DNA from: Hydrogenimonas sp.
GTDB lineage: Bacteria; Campylobacterota; Campylobacteria; Campylobacterales; Hydrogenimonadaceae
Direction: 5' to 3'
Assembly (NCBI GenBank): GCA_003945285.1
Contig: AP019005.1
Location: 2,059,747-2,123,746 of the forward strand
DNA: 64,000 bases
In this document: positions 26,142 to 34,318 of the stretch, one piece after another
Layout of the letters: the number at the start of each line of letters is the position of its first letter
Numbering within the stretch: the first letter of the stretch is position 1
Translations under genes and position numbers: made by a program
Notes under the pieces: generated by a model
Seen by the model: only the letters and a program-made list of their open reading frames with translations
Databases searched by the model: none
What the model was told of the DNA's origin: nothing

Positions 26142-26537
26142 TTATTTTCCTTTGTAAAATCCGAGAACCGCTTCGAAAAAGAGTTTGAAGTTTCTCAACT
26201 TTTCGGGTGAGTCGACCTGCGATATACACCTTTTCATCATATCCGCAAAGCTCTTGTTGACCAGAGTGCCTCCATCACCTTTTCTGTGCAGGGCATACTC
26301 CACTTTTGAGTTGAGCATCTTGACAAAAGGAAGAATGTCTTCAAAATCTTTCTCCCTGTTTTCAACCTTCCGGTTCAACTCCAGCACCTTTTCGTAAAAG
26401 TTGCGAATCTGGGTCGATTTGACTCCGCAATCTCCATTTTTTTTCTGATTGTCCTGACAGATGGCATCTGCCCACGACTTCGCGGTTTCATTGAACAACT
26501 CCGGATCTTTCCTGTAATCGAGCTCAATCGGTTTCAT
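26142..26537 (-). CDS. csm2: Csm2, small subunit
   Basis: 131 residues, all-helical, with the conserved STQIRNFYEKVLEL segment and the C-terminal NFKLFFEAVLGFYKG of Csm2. Small subunits line the target RNA channel. Start ATG overlaps the csm1 stop by 4 nt. Confidence 0.93.
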   Translation of the reverse strand: MKPIELDYRKDPELFNETAKSWADAICQDNQKKNGDCGVKSTQIRNFYEKVLELNRKVENREKDFEDILPFVKMLNSKVEYALHRKGDGGTLVNKSFADMMKRCISQVDSPEKLRNFKLFFEAVLGFYKGK

Positions 26538-28870
26538 ACTCTCCTCCTTTTGTAGATATATTCACTCAGCACCATTTTGGTCTCCATGGGGTAGTTTTCG
26601 ATCATATTGGCCACCAGCTTCATAAGGCTTTCTGCTTCTCGCGTTTTTTCGGCATCTTTTGCATACTTTTCGAAAAGATTGCGCCTAAAGGTGTAGCTGA
26701 GCCTTGAGCGCCACATGCTGTTTTCTATATTCTCGTCCATCTCGAGGCGCATCTGGTTCAGCTGCAGCAGTCGGTAGAGCATCGACGTGTTGCGTTCGCC
26801 CAGCATCTCTTCGAGCCTGGGCAACTCTTCGAGCAGATAGAGGGCGTTGTCCTCGTCTGCATAGTGCTTCCAGCCTGCTGTTTCACCGAAGAGGGTCAAC
26901 GCATCTTTGCTAGGCAAGAGCATCTCTTTTTTCTCTTTATACTCTTTGGAAGCTTCCAGCGCCGATTCGGCTGCTTCTGCTATGAAGTTGACCGGCTTGT
27001 TGGGTTTTGTTACGACAATACCCGCGGAAAACGTCAAACCGCTCTTTGCTGCAAAGCGTGTGAAATCTTCATGAAGCTCTCTTGAAAACTCTACGACTTC
27101 ATCCCACGCCCCGAGAATAAAAATATCGTCCCCGCCTGAAAAAACCGTATACATCGGCCTGCCCTCCATCAGCCGTGCCGACTCCACGCTGAAAAAGTAG
27201 TCGATCATTCTCGAAAAGAAGTTGTACCTCGCAAACGAAGCGGTGACATCGCTGTTTCTGATGTAGCACCCCATATTGTCCACATCGCCCTTGAGAGCGG
27301 CCAGGGCCTTCAATCCGTAATCCGGATCGCCATTGCAACTCTTTTGGGCAAGCTCCTCGAATGTCGACACATACCCATCCTCTATCGCCACGTAGCTTGC
27401 AAGCTCCCACTTGGCGTACCCCGCAAACTCGGGATCTTTGGAAATATCGTAAATTTCGACGGCATTGTCGAATCTCTCGGGTTTTTCGGAAAAATTGAGA
27501 TGCCACTCTCCGAAGATCGGAATCTTACCGCTGCCTTTCGAGATCGTGAGAAATTTTTTGGTCGCCAGCTCCCTGCCGATCCTGACAAATTTTTCGCAAC
27601 TCCCGCAGGCGATGTATGTTTTGTCACTGCTCTCTCTTTCGATACCTTTACGCAGATGACATAACTGACAGAGATTCCGGTTGTCTATCCCGTCGTCCAG
27701 CTCCAGCACCGGATGGCGGGAGGCAAGATCGAATCTCCTGTACTTCGCCTCTTCGACGGACTCGGCGACTCTTGGTCGGAGCGACTCCCTGTAGCGCCCC
27801 TTTACGATGAAGTCGGCCAGAGCGCACGGCGTACAGCTCAAACCGACTCCCGTCTCTCCAAAATACTCTTTTATGAAGAAGTCGTCGATCTCACTCTGCA
27901 GTTTTTGCACCTTTTCCAATGTTTCGGGGGTGTTGATAGCCAGAATTTCAAATTTTCCGGCGGCGGTGGTCACGATGCTTTGGTGGCTCATACCGATCTC
28001 TTCGGCCACATGGAGGGCGAGTATTCGTGTAAGCACCTGCACATAGGCCGATTTGGAGCGCAGAATCTTGCTCGCTTTGGCCGCTGGCACATCGTTGAAT
28101 ATAAACTGCTGGATACCGAAGAAATCACCGGTCACCATCAAAAGGTTTCTACGCTCGATATCACCCCTTCCATGGCGATAGTAATCGAGAATATCGGTGT
28201 CCCCTTTTTCATACAGCGCATAGATCGCGGTGGCGAATATCGCGGTCGCCCTGCTGTGATCGTAGAGCGGAACGTTGGCCTTCACCGGCGTGTAATCTCC
28301 CTTTTTGAATGTGGTTGAAGATGGAATGAAGGAGGTGTGCTTTTTCATCAGATAGTCGATAGTTCTATAGTCGTTTGCTCCGCTTCCAGCCTTCTCTATC
28401 TTTTCCATGTCTTCCACGAAAGCTTTCCAGAGCGCATCATATTCGTTTCCGTCAGCACCTTTCTCCACCGGATAGATGGTATCCGGCGCAAGCGGGGCGA
28501 TCGGAAAGCGCCTCTTTTCATCGAAGAGGTGCCAGAGTCGCTGCTTTCTGAAATCTTCCCGGTCGCTCATCTCGTTGTATTTTTCGAAAGCCTCCCTCTC
28601 GAAACCGCTCGCCATCCTGTCTGCAGCCGCGATGATCCACGCATCGTCTCCATCGGGCGCATGGTGCATAGCCGCCATATCTATCACCTCCTCCGGCAGC
28701 TTGAACGCCAATCCGCCGTCTTGAAGAATCTGCGCCGTGTATGCCGCATGAGTGTAGCGGTATCTTTGCACCGGAAATATATCTTTCAGTCGATATATAT
28801 CCGTTCGCTGCCCGAATTTGCCTATGTCGTGCAGCAACCCGGCCAAAGCTATCTCGTCAATCTTTTCCAA
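26534..28870 (-). CDS. csm1: Cas10/Csm1, signalling and DNase subunit
   Basis: About 778 residues from TTG 28870, chosen because AAAGGAG lies 6 nt upstream and the product then starts LEKIDEIALAGLLHDIGKFG, as in other Csm1; an ATG at 28930 would overlap cas6 by 74 nt. The HD nuclease motif (H14, D15), a zinc-ribbon-like CQLC/CGSC pair (about 401-425) and the cyclase motif FSGGDDIFI (GGDD about 579-582) are all intact, so both ssDNA cleavage and cyclic-oligoadenylate synthesis are expected. Overlaps cas6 by 14 nt. Confidence 0.96.
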   Translation of the reverse strand: MEKIDEIALAGLLHDIGKFGQRTDIYRLKDIFPVQRYRYTHAAYTAQILQDGGLAFKLPEEVIDMAAMHHAPDGDDAWIIAAADRMASGFEREAFEKYNEMSDREDFRKQRLWHLFDEKRRFPIAPLAPDTIYPVEKGADGNEYDALWKAFVEDMEKIEKAGSGANDYRTIDYLMKKHTSFIPSSTTFKKGDYTPVKANVPLYDHSRATAIFATAIYALYEKGDTDILDYYRHGRGDIERRNLLMVTGDFFGIQQFIFNDVPAAKASKILRSKSAYVQVLTRILALHVAEEIGMSHQSIVTTAAGKFEILAINTPETLEKVQKLQSEIDDFFIKEYFGETGVGLSCTPCALADFIVKGRYRESLRPRVAESVEEAKYRRFDLASRHPVLELDDGIDNRNLCQLCHLRKGIERESSDKTYIACGSCEKFVRIGRELATKKFLTISKGSGKIPIFGEWHLNFSEKPERFDNAVEIYDISKDPEFAGYAKWELASYVAIEDGYVSTFEELAQKSCNGDPDYGLKALAALKGDVDNMGCYIRNSDVTASFARYNFFSRMIDYFFSVESARLMEGRPMYTVFSGGDDIFILGAWDEVVEFSRELHEDFTRFAAKSGLTFSAGIVVTKPNKPVNFIAEAAESALEASKEYKEKKEMLLPSKDALTLFGETAGWKHYADEDNALYLLEELPRLEEMLGERNTSMLYRLLQLNQMRLEMDENIENSMWRSRLSYTFRRNLFEKYAKDAEKTREAESLMKLVANMIENYPMETKMVLSEYIYKRRRV

Positions 28871-29699
28871 TCTCACTCCTTTCGATAAAGTAGTCGCCCA
28901 GTCCGAACACCGTCTGTTTGCCGACTCCAAGCACTTCGCCCAGTTTCAGATAGGCATAGCTCTGCTTGTCCAACCCTTGAAAACCGATGCTTCCTATTAG
29001 GCCGCCCAACTTCATTCTGCTCTTTTGCCTGTTGGAATAGCGGTAGAGATCTAGATGCTTCAGCCGGCTCGACGAAATCTCACCCCGAATATCGTAGCCG
29101 GGACGTGAAGGCTCCATTCTCTTCATCTGCCTGTATCGGCCGTGGATACTCGAAACCAGCATGGGCAGATCGAGCTCTCGAGAAAGACGGTTCTCCTTTT
29201 TGATTCTAAGAGGTGTCCTCATCTTCAAAACGGCACCGCTATGAAGCTCATTGAGCATAAAATGCTCCGGAACTATTTCCGAAAGCGAAGAGAACTTATC
29301 TCCGTCATAGACTCTCCGCCCCCCTGTCTCTATGGAGCATACCTTCACCTTCTCTTTCTTCCTCCCAAGCCCGTTCACCTCCAGTGCATATTTGACTGCG
29401 GAGAGCATATACGGCAGCTGTGAAGTGGCATCCTCATATATCCACACCGAAAATTTGAGACGGTTCATACCTAGTGCCGATGTGATGCGATATGGATGAA
29501 AGGTATTCTTTTTTTCGTAAAAATCGTAATAGAGGCAACTATCCGCCGCAAAACATTGATCGCAGCAAAAAGATGGGTTGATACATACGACACGTTTCAA
29601 AGCTACCCCCAGCGCTCCCCTCAACATAGAGCCCGCAAAAAAAGGCGGTTTATACCCCTCTTCAGCCGTTACATCGATTTTGAACCATTTCAAATCCAT
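28857..29699 (-). CDS. cas6: pre-crRNA endoribonuclease Cas6
   Basis: 280 residues. The N-terminal half has a four-cysteine stretch (NPSFCCDQCFAADSCLYYD), unusual for Cas6 and possibly metal-binding; the C-terminal half has HGRYRQMKRMEP and the glycine-rich GEVLGVGKQTVFGLGDYF loop that defines Cas6. It should process the array to crRNAs with an AUUGAGAC handle. First gene of the interference operon; the catalytic residue is not obvious. Confidence 0.9.
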   Translation of the reverse strand: MDLKWFKIDVTAEEGYKPPFFAGSMLRGALGVALKRVVCINPSFCCDQCFAADSCLYYDFYEKKNTFHPYRITSALGMNRLKFSVWIYEDATSQLPYMLSAVKYALEVNGLGRKKEKVKVCSIETGGRRVYDGDKFSSLSEIVPEHFMLNELHSGAVLKMRTPLRIKKENRLSRELDLPMLVSSIHGRYRQMKRMEPSRPGYDIRGEISSSRLKHLDLYRYSNRQKSRMKLGGLIGSIGFQGLDKQSYAYLKLGEVLGVGKQTVFGLGDYFIERSEIGKD

Positions 29700-29924
29700 T
29701 TGAAACCTTTTAAAAATAATACTATTTTATTTTCATTCTTTTATTCACAGTGTACATTTTAATAACGCTTTCCTTAATTTTTTCATCTGATCTGAAGCCA
29801 TCAAGAGGCTACAGGTGAAAATTGTAGAAAATGGAGATGACAGACGATGTCATTTTTGTGCCGGTTTTATAGCGATAGTATTTAGATGGAACAGGGTAAG
29901 TATCAAAGTAAAGTAGATTCAGAA
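29700..29924. other. upstream region of the cas6-csm operon
   Basis: AT-rich non-coding DNA to the right of cas6. It must hold the promoter of the interference operon, but neither a clean -10 nor the palindrome found before the other two CRISPR operons was seen here. Confidence 0.5.
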
Positions 29925-30089
29925 CTGACCTTACGCAAAATCTGCACGCCGAGCGGGATTTGCCCTGCGGGACGCCGCAAAATATCTAAAAACCGCTGAC
30001 GCCTTCAGCACCCTTACGGGCAAGCACGGTTTTTTGAACAATATTTTTCAGCTCAAATTCCGGGGCTGACAAATTTTTCGTAAGATCAG
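29925..30089. repeat. 165-bp palindromic repeat, family 3
   Basis: Ends CTGACCTTACGCAAAA and TTTTTCGTAAGATCAG pair at 14 of 16 positions. The interior is GC-richer than its flanks (ACGCCGAGCGGGATTTGCCC) and has no ORF. It sits between the Cas operon and the left att site. Confidence 0.6.
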
Positions 30090-30107
30090 CTATTTAAAGA
30101 TTTGAAG

Positions 30108-30131
30108 TGGTGCGGACGAGAGGACTTGAAC
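30108..30131. repeat. left att repeat (24 nt)
   Basis: TGGTGCGGACGAG...CTTGAAC, identical for 24 nt to the 3' end of the tRNA-Leu gene at 33874-33897. No tRNA body follows it, so it is the duplicated end created by integration. Confidence 0.88.
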
Positions 30132-30234
30132 GCAAAACCATTAGCCCCTGAAAACCCCTTTCAACTACCTTCAATAGGTGCTTTACGGCACTTCTGGCAA
30201 ATATAAATACCGTCAAAATGTCAATGTTTTTCGC

Positions 30235-30259
30235 TAAAAAAGTGCACACTTTCTGCACA
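30235..30259. repeat. inner 25-nt direct repeat, left copy
   Basis: Contains GTGCACACTTTCTGCACA and is identical over 25 nt to 33801-33825. Lies 104 nt inside the left att repeat. Candidate integrase or excisionase arm-binding site. Confidence 0.75.
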
Positions 30260-30282
30260 ATTTATATGTGAATAGCATATAT

Positions 30283-30311
30283 TTGACATATATTTGATTA
30301 AGGTATATAAT
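30283..30311 (+). promoter_or_regulatory. consensus sigma70 promoter of the integrated element
   Basis: TTGACA (30283-30288) and TATAAT (30306-30311) with exactly 17 bp between. Two direct copies of ATATTTGA (30279 and 30289) overlap it and could be an operator for the RHH-like product that follows. Confidence 0.8.
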
Positions 30312-30338
30312 TATCATATATTAATAAAAGGAGCATGT

Positions 30339-30812
30339 ATGATTTTGGACAAAGCTGTACAACTGGCCAAGAAGGGACCAGAGCAAAAGGTAGGATTTAG
30401 TATGCAAATACCTGTAAGCCTAAAAGAGCAATTTGAAGAGGTTTGTAGAAATCGAGGTGTAACAATGACATCATTGTTATTATCTTTTATGCAAATAGCC
30501 ATAGAAGAAAATCGAAGAAAATTTTCTCATCTTGATCTTGATGAATTGGATAAAAGGATAAAGAATTTAAAAAAATACATCAAAGATCTTCGCACAAAGC
30601 GTGATAAAGGTGAAACGATGGTTGAAGTAGCCATTGATATAGATGAAGTTGGTAATCCTTTGATGAATTATGAGCTTATAGAAGAAGCAATTGCTGATGC
30701 CGAATACAGCTTGCATTTGTTGATGGATGAGAAGAAAAGGAGGAGAAACAATGACGGTGATCATCGAAGGCCAACTTGCGTCCATGTACCAGAAACCGGA
30801 GTTCAAGGATAA
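30339..30812 (+). CDS. RHH-like DNA-binding protein of the integrated element
   Basis: 157 residues from ATG 30339 (after AAAAGGAG). The N-terminal part, GFSMQIPVSLKEQFEEVCRN then GVTMTSLLLSFMQIAIEE, fits a ribbon-helix-helix fold (one strand, two helices). The rest is a charged helical region (KRIKNLKKYIKDLRTKRDKG). Likely a copy-number or promoter repressor of the element. It overlaps the next gene by about 60 nt. Confidence 0.6.
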   Translation: MILDKAVQLAKKGPEQKVGFSMQIPVSLKEQFEEVCRNRGVTMTSLLLSFMQIAIEENRRKFSHLDLDELDKRIKNLKKYIKDLRTKRDKGETMVEVAIDIDEVGNPLMNYELIEEAIADAEYSLHLLMDEKKRRRNNDGDHRRPTCVHVPETGVQG

Positions 30813-31023
30813 AGATACCGGAGAAGTCAGACCGGGGAAACATATACTCCAGCTTCAATCCCTCAATGAGTTGAAAAACGGGGAAAAGAGGCTTGAACTC
30901 TACAACGTCAGCATTCCCGATAGTCTGGTCTCTACCTATAAAGAAAAGATCGGTGAAACCGTTCAAGTTCGTTGCAAGTTCTTTACCGAAAACAATACGC
31001 CGGTCAAGTTCTATGGTGTATGA
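30751..31023 (+). CDS. putative ssDNA-binding protein
   Basis: 90 residues from ATG 30751, preceded by AAAAGGAGGAG. The product MTVIIEGQLASMYQKPEFKD is rich in beta strands with scattered aromatics and ends PVKFYGV, resembling small OB-fold ssDNA-binding proteins of filamentous phages and rolling-circle elements. The role is inferred from size, position next to an HUH Rep and strand-rich sequence, not from a diagnostic motif. Confidence 0.5.
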   Translation: MTVIIEGQLASMYQKPEFKDKDTGEVRPGKHILQLQSLNELKNGEKRLELYNVSIPDSLVSTYKEKIGETVQVRCKFFTENNTPVKFYGV

Positions 31024-31201
31024 TCGCGCATCCCGTATGCCCGGCCGAGGGATCAACAGGGCCACAAAGGAAATTCGCGAAGCGAAGCACACTTTGGGGA
31101 AACAACCGAGCGCAGCGAGGGCGTTAGCGACCCGTTAACTGCGCACATCCAGGAAGTAGTTTGACCGCTTTTCCTGGACATATTACCTGGAGGGTAACGA
31201 A
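31024..31201. other. non-coding region, candidate replication origin
   Basis: 178 bp without a gene. It holds clustered GCGAAGCGAAG and GAGCGCAGCGAGGG repeats and a hairpin CCAGGAA...TTCCTGG (31149-31177, 7-bp stem, 15-nt loop). Such structures upstream of an HUH Rep gene are typical of double-strand origins; the nick site is not identified. Confidence 0.4.
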
Positions 31202-31420
31202 ATGGATTATATCGAAAACGATGCTCAAAAAGAATTAGAGCCGGTAGATCAGCTGCAAGACATCATTTACAAGCTTAACGCTTTGAGCATGCTTCAGCTT
31301 GATGGCGTATCGGAAGAAGTTTCTATCGGTCACTATCTGCTTATCCAATCAATCATTGCCGAAATTGAAAAGATTAAAGTCCAAATCGCTGTTACATTGG
31401 GGGAGGCAGGCAATGATTAA
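31202..31420 (+). CDS. small helical protein of the integrated element
   Basis: 72 residues, acidic and helical (VDQLQDIIYKLNALSMLQLD, IIAEIEKIKVQIAVTLGEAG). Well-placed ribosome-binding site (TGGAGGGTAACG). Overlaps the Rep start by 8 nt. No family recognised. Confidence 0.6.
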   Translation: MDYIENDAQKELEPVDQLQDIIYKLNALSMLQLDGVSEEVSIGHYLLIQSIIAEIEKIKVQIAVTLGEAGND

Positions 31421-32468
31421 ACAAGTAAAAAATGGCCAGCAACTGCAAATCGTGACGCCGCTTGCGGCGGAACGAATTGCAGGGGATGGCCTCTTGACTA
31501 CTTATAAAAAAGTTGTGGACATTTCACAACAAGGCAAACAGCAAATCATCCATTATGGCCTCAGTCAAAACGACTACAACGAGGTTCAACGGAAGCTAAA
31601 AACTCAGCGTGATTTCCTTCGATACAGCTATCTCTACGATACACTCCAGGAAAAGAAGCTTCCGTTGGAAAGTATCGTAATCTCGGCCTACCACAACCCG
31701 GACCGATATTACGCCGAAATTCAAAACCGTGTTAATACCTTGGTGGAAGAGGCGACGCGCCGGGGACTTGTCCCGATCTTCATGACGCTGACGCTTCCGG
31801 GCGAATATCACCGGATGAAGCAGACAAAATTCAGGAAGATGATTGCCAACCCCTGCTATAACGGCACATCTCCTGCCGAAGCGGTCAAAGTGCTTACGAA
31901 GCTATTTGCAAAACTTCGCCAAGATCGTTCGCTCAAAGAGCTTTCCAAAGAGGAACGCATCTATTACCGGGTGAATGAGCCTCATAAAGATGGCACGCCG
32001 CACACCCACATTCTGATGTATATTCCCGCCGATAGGGTTGATCGTGTCATCAGAGCTTTCAATCGGCTCTTCGACCCGTCGGCAAACGACATCCAAACCG
32101 ACATCAATGACGCTTCGGCTTACGTCATGAAGTACATCAACAAAACGCTCCCCCTCTCCAAAAAGGAGAAACTCAGCGAATCGGAACGTTATCTCAATGC
32201 CTGGTATAGCAAGCATCGGATTATCCGCTTCAACAGTAGCAGAACCCTAGCCCCGCTAAAAATCTATAGGCTTCTATATCGCCGCTTCTCGCTACGTGCA
32301 CTAACGAAACTGTGTCGAAACAAAGAACTGAGCATCTTTGTTCCTGTTGATGACGAAAACAAGATCATGGAGATATTCGATGGCGATGAGCTACTCTATA
32401 TGCGGAATGAAAACTTTAGAATCAATCGCATCGGCCGTGCTGAAAGAGAATATCTAAGGGCGGCATGA
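31413..32468 (+). CDS. HUH-endonuclease replication initiator
   Basis: 351 residues from ATG 31413 (GGGGGAGG upstream). Motif I FMTLTLP (123-129), motif II with the metal-binding histidines in PHTHILMY (H197, H199), and motif III YVMKYINK (Y237 and Y241, the YxxxYxxK two-tyrosine form of phage phiX174 gpA-type Reps). It should nick the origin and start rolling-circle replication of the excised element. Confidence 0.9.
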   Translation: MIKQVKNGQQLQIVTPLAAERIAGDGLLTTYKKVVDISQQGKQQIIHYGLSQNDYNEVQRKLKTQRDFLRYSYLYDTLQEKKLPLESIVISAYHNPDRYYAEIQNRVNTLVEEATRRGLVPIFMTLTLPGEYHRMKQTKFRKMIANPCYNGTSPAEAVKVLTKLFAKLRQDRSLKELSKEERIYYRVNEPHKDGTPHTHILMYIPADRVDRVIRAFNRLFDPSANDIQTDINDASAYVMKYINKTLPLSKKEKLSESERYLNAWYSKHRIIRFNSSRTLAPLKIYRLLYRRFSLRALTKLCRNKELSIFVPVDDENKIMEIFDGDELLYMRNENFRINRIGRAEREYLRAA

Positions 32469-32713
32469 TGGAAGACCGACAGCTACTCATTCAAATTCGC
32501 CAGGAGATCGAAGAGATCAAAAAGGCGGTCTTGTCGATACCTGAATGGATCAGCCTTGGTGACGTGGCCAGGGATCGGGGAATGAATCGTCAGGCATTAT
32601 GGGCACGAATTCAGCGCGGGGAGTTTGAACCGGAAGTAGATTTTAAGTACATCGGCAATAAAATCTATATTGCCAGAAGTGCCGTTTCAAGAATTCAAAG
32701 GAAACGGCCATGA
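32465..32713 (+). CDS. excisionase-like HTH protein
   Basis: 82 residues: an N-terminal helix, then WISLGDVARDRGMNRQALWA, a MerR/excisionase-like helix-turn-helix, and VDFKYIGNKIYIARSAVSRI, a wing. Overlaps the Rep gene (ATGA) and the integrase start. Likely controls excision or integrase expression. Confidence 0.75.
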   Translation: MMEDRQLLIQIRQEIEEIKKAVLSIPEWISLGDVARDRGMNRQALWARIQRGEFEPEVDFKYIGNKIYIARSAVSRIQRKRP

Positions 32714-33803
32714 AAAGAAGCAGTACAACAAAGCCGGCTATTTCGTACGCAATAACACTATTCATGTTCAAGGTAGCATAAATGGAAGGTTTTACCGAAT
32801 TAGTACGAAAAAACCGGCCACACGGGCAAATATTGCCTGGGTTAAACGAAATGCCCAGGATGTTCTTTCAAAACTTGTCGGCATGCCTTCTGAACCCAAC
32901 GAGGAAATTCTCTTCGAGGACTTCGCCCTTTTATCGTTGGAATCTAGTGCAATGGACCGAAAGGAGAGTACCAACCGAAAATATTTCGGTGACTTCCAAA
33001 GGCATATATTACCACATTTTCAGGGATGGAAACTTTACGAGATCCGGCCAATGGATCTTAAAATGTGGCAAGTAAAACTTCTAAAGTCCGGTCTCAGCGG
33101 CAAATATGTCATGAATATTCGTCATGTATTCCGTGGCATATTGCAGGATGCTTTCGTCAATGAAATTATCGACAAGAATCCCTTCGATCGGGTCAAAGCT
33201 CCCAGGATTGTCAAACCTGAAATCAATTCTTTCAGCTTGGAAGAGGTGCAAATTCTTATCAATCGGGCCCAGGGATGGTTTAAGCACTATCTTACGACAG
33301 CGTTTTTTACCGGAATGCGTATCGGGGAATTGTTGGCTCTGAAATGGGAAGATGTTAACTGGGAAAAAGAATATATCTCCATCTCCAGAGCGGTTAGTCG
33401 CGGAACGATCAGCACGCCCAAAACCGAAAACAGTGTGCGTATAGTGGATATGCTCCCCATTGTTTCCAAAGCAATGAAAGCGCAATATCTACTTACAGGA
33501 CTGGAAAACAGTTACATTTTTCTCAATCAATACGGGAAAAATTTTACCCAATACGAAAAGATCGTACGGTATCACTGGAAGCCATTGCTTCGATCATGCG
33601 GTTTGAATTACAGGGTTCTGTATCAAACACGCCACACTTTCGCTTCTATTATGCTTCAGCAGGGCGAAGAAATTCCCTGGGTTTCTGCCATGATGGGCCA
33701 CAAAGATATTCATACAACATTGACCCGTTATTCGAGGTATATACCAAGAGAAAGGAGGAAACGCGCCGGATTTATAGAAAATCTTGACTTGAAAGTCGGG
33801 TAA
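32670..33803 (+). CDS. int: tyrosine-family site-specific integrase
   Basis: 377 residues from TTG 32670 (GTG 32679 is also possible). N-terminal SAM-like DNA-binding domain (about 70-160), catalytic domain with Arg in FFTGMRIGELLALKWEDV, RHTFASIMLQQG, the GHKDIHTTLTRYSRYIP block with the nucleophilic Tyr. It lies beside the tRNA-Leu attachment site and points into it, the usual arrangement of tRNA-targeting integrases. Overlaps the excisionase-like gene by 44 nt. Confidence 0.93.
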   Translation: MPEVPFQEFKGNGHEKKQYNKAGYFVRNNTIHVQGSINGRFYRISTKKPATRANIAWVKRNAQDVLSKLVGMPSEPNEEILFEDFALLSLESSAMDRKESTNRKYFGDFQRHILPHFQGWKLYEIRPMDLKMWQVKLLKSGLSGKYVMNIRHVFRGILQDAFVNEIIDKNPFDRVKAPRIVKPEINSFSLEEVQILINRAQGWFKHYLTTAFFTGMRIGELLALKWEDVNWEKEYISISRAVSRGTISTPKTENSVRIVDMLPIVSKAMKAQYLLTGLENSYIFLNQYGKNFTQYEKIVRYHWKPLLRSCGLNYRVLYQTRHTFASIMLQQGEEIPWVSAMMGHKDIHTTLTRYSRYIPRERRKRAGFIENLDLKVG

Positions 33804-33825
33804 AAAAGTGCACACTTTCTGCACA
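33801..33825. repeat. inner 25-nt direct repeat, right copy
   Basis: Identical to 30235-30259; its first 3 nt are the integrase stop codon. It lies 48 nt from the right att repeat. Confidence 0.75.
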
Positions 33826-33873
33826 CATTGAGAGGTGAGGTGCTTGGAAGGCCGATTTTTAGGGGATTGTCGA

Positions 33874-33897
33874 TGGTGCGGACGAGAGGACTTGAAC
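33874..33897. repeat. right att repeat within tRNA-Leu
   Basis: The 24-nt match to 30108-30131, running from the encoded CCA through the acceptor stem into the T arm of tRNA-Leu(TAG). Confidence 0.88.
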
Positions 33898-33958
33898 CTC
33901 CACACCTTGCGGCACCAGATCCTAAGTCTGGCGTGTCTACCAATTCCACCACGTCCGC
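33874..33958 (-). tRNA. tRNA-Leu (anticodon TAG)
   Basis: Reverse strand starts GCGGACGTGGTGGAATTGG, has anticodon stem-loop CCAGACTTAGGATCTGG, a long variable arm and an encoded CCA. Its 3' end is rebuilt by the integrated element, so the tRNA stays functional. Confidence 0.97.
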
Positions 33959-33977
33959 GTAGTCGCCTGTTTGAAGA

Positions 33978-34054
33978 TGGTACGCCCATCAGGATTCGAA
34001 CCTGAGACCTACGGCTTAGAAGGCCGTTGCTCTATCCAGCTGAGCTATGGGCGC
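33978..34054 (-). tRNA. tRNA-Arg (anticodon TCT)
   Basis: Reverse strand starts GCGCCCATAGCTCAGCTGG; anticodon loop CCTTCTAAG; T arm GGTTCGAATCC; encoded CCA. Confidence 0.97.
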
Positions 34055-34072
34055 ATCGAGGAGATGCCGGGG

Positions 34073-34149
34073 TGGCGCGCCCGGGAGGAGTCGAACCCCC
34101 AGCCTACGGATCCGAAGTCCGTCGCTCTATCCAATTGAGCTACGGGCGC
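34073..34149 (-). tRNA. tRNA-Arg (anticodon TCG)
   Basis: Reverse strand starts GCGCCCGTAGCTCAATTGG; anticodon stem-loop GGACTTCGGATCC; T arm GGTTCGACTCC; encoded CCA. Confidence 0.95.
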
Positions 34150-34212
34150 AAAAAGTCTTCTCTCTCATCTCATTATCAATATCTATACATTTTTACGGGA
34201 TGATTATGCGTA

Positions 34213-34290
34213 TGGGGTGGGTGATGGGAATCGAACCCACGACCCCCAGTGCCACAAACTGGTGCTCTAACCAACTGAGCTACACCCACC
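34213..34290 (-). tRNA. tRNA-His (anticodon GTG)
   Basis: Reverse strand starts GGTGGGTGTAGCTCAGTTGG; anticodon stem-loop CAGTTTGTGGCACTG; T arm GGTTCGATTCC; encoded CCA. The 5' end includes the extra G expected of tRNA-His. Confidence 0.96.
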
Positions 34291-34318
34291 ATCCGCGTTG
34301 CCTGAGAAGCGTCCCACA

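Larger units (their letters stand above)
30108..33897. mobile_element. integrated HUH-Rep element in tRNA-Leu(TAG)
   Basis: About 3.8 kb between 24-nt direct repeats. The right repeat is the 3' end of tRNA-Leu with its CCA; the left is an orphan copy. Cargo, all on the plus strand: RHH-like protein, ssDNA-binding-like protein, small protein, HUH replication initiator, excisionase-like HTH and tyrosine integrase next to the tRNA. No Zot/pI-type ATPase, coat gene or conjugation gene is seen, so it is a minimal integrating rolling-circle plasmid, an inovirus remnant or a satellite. Confidence 0.88.

Noticed and set aside
28871-28930. Longer Csm1 start at ATG 28930
   Set aside because: Would overlap cas6 by 74 nt and add 20 residues not seen in Csm1; TTG 28870 has the ribosome-binding site.
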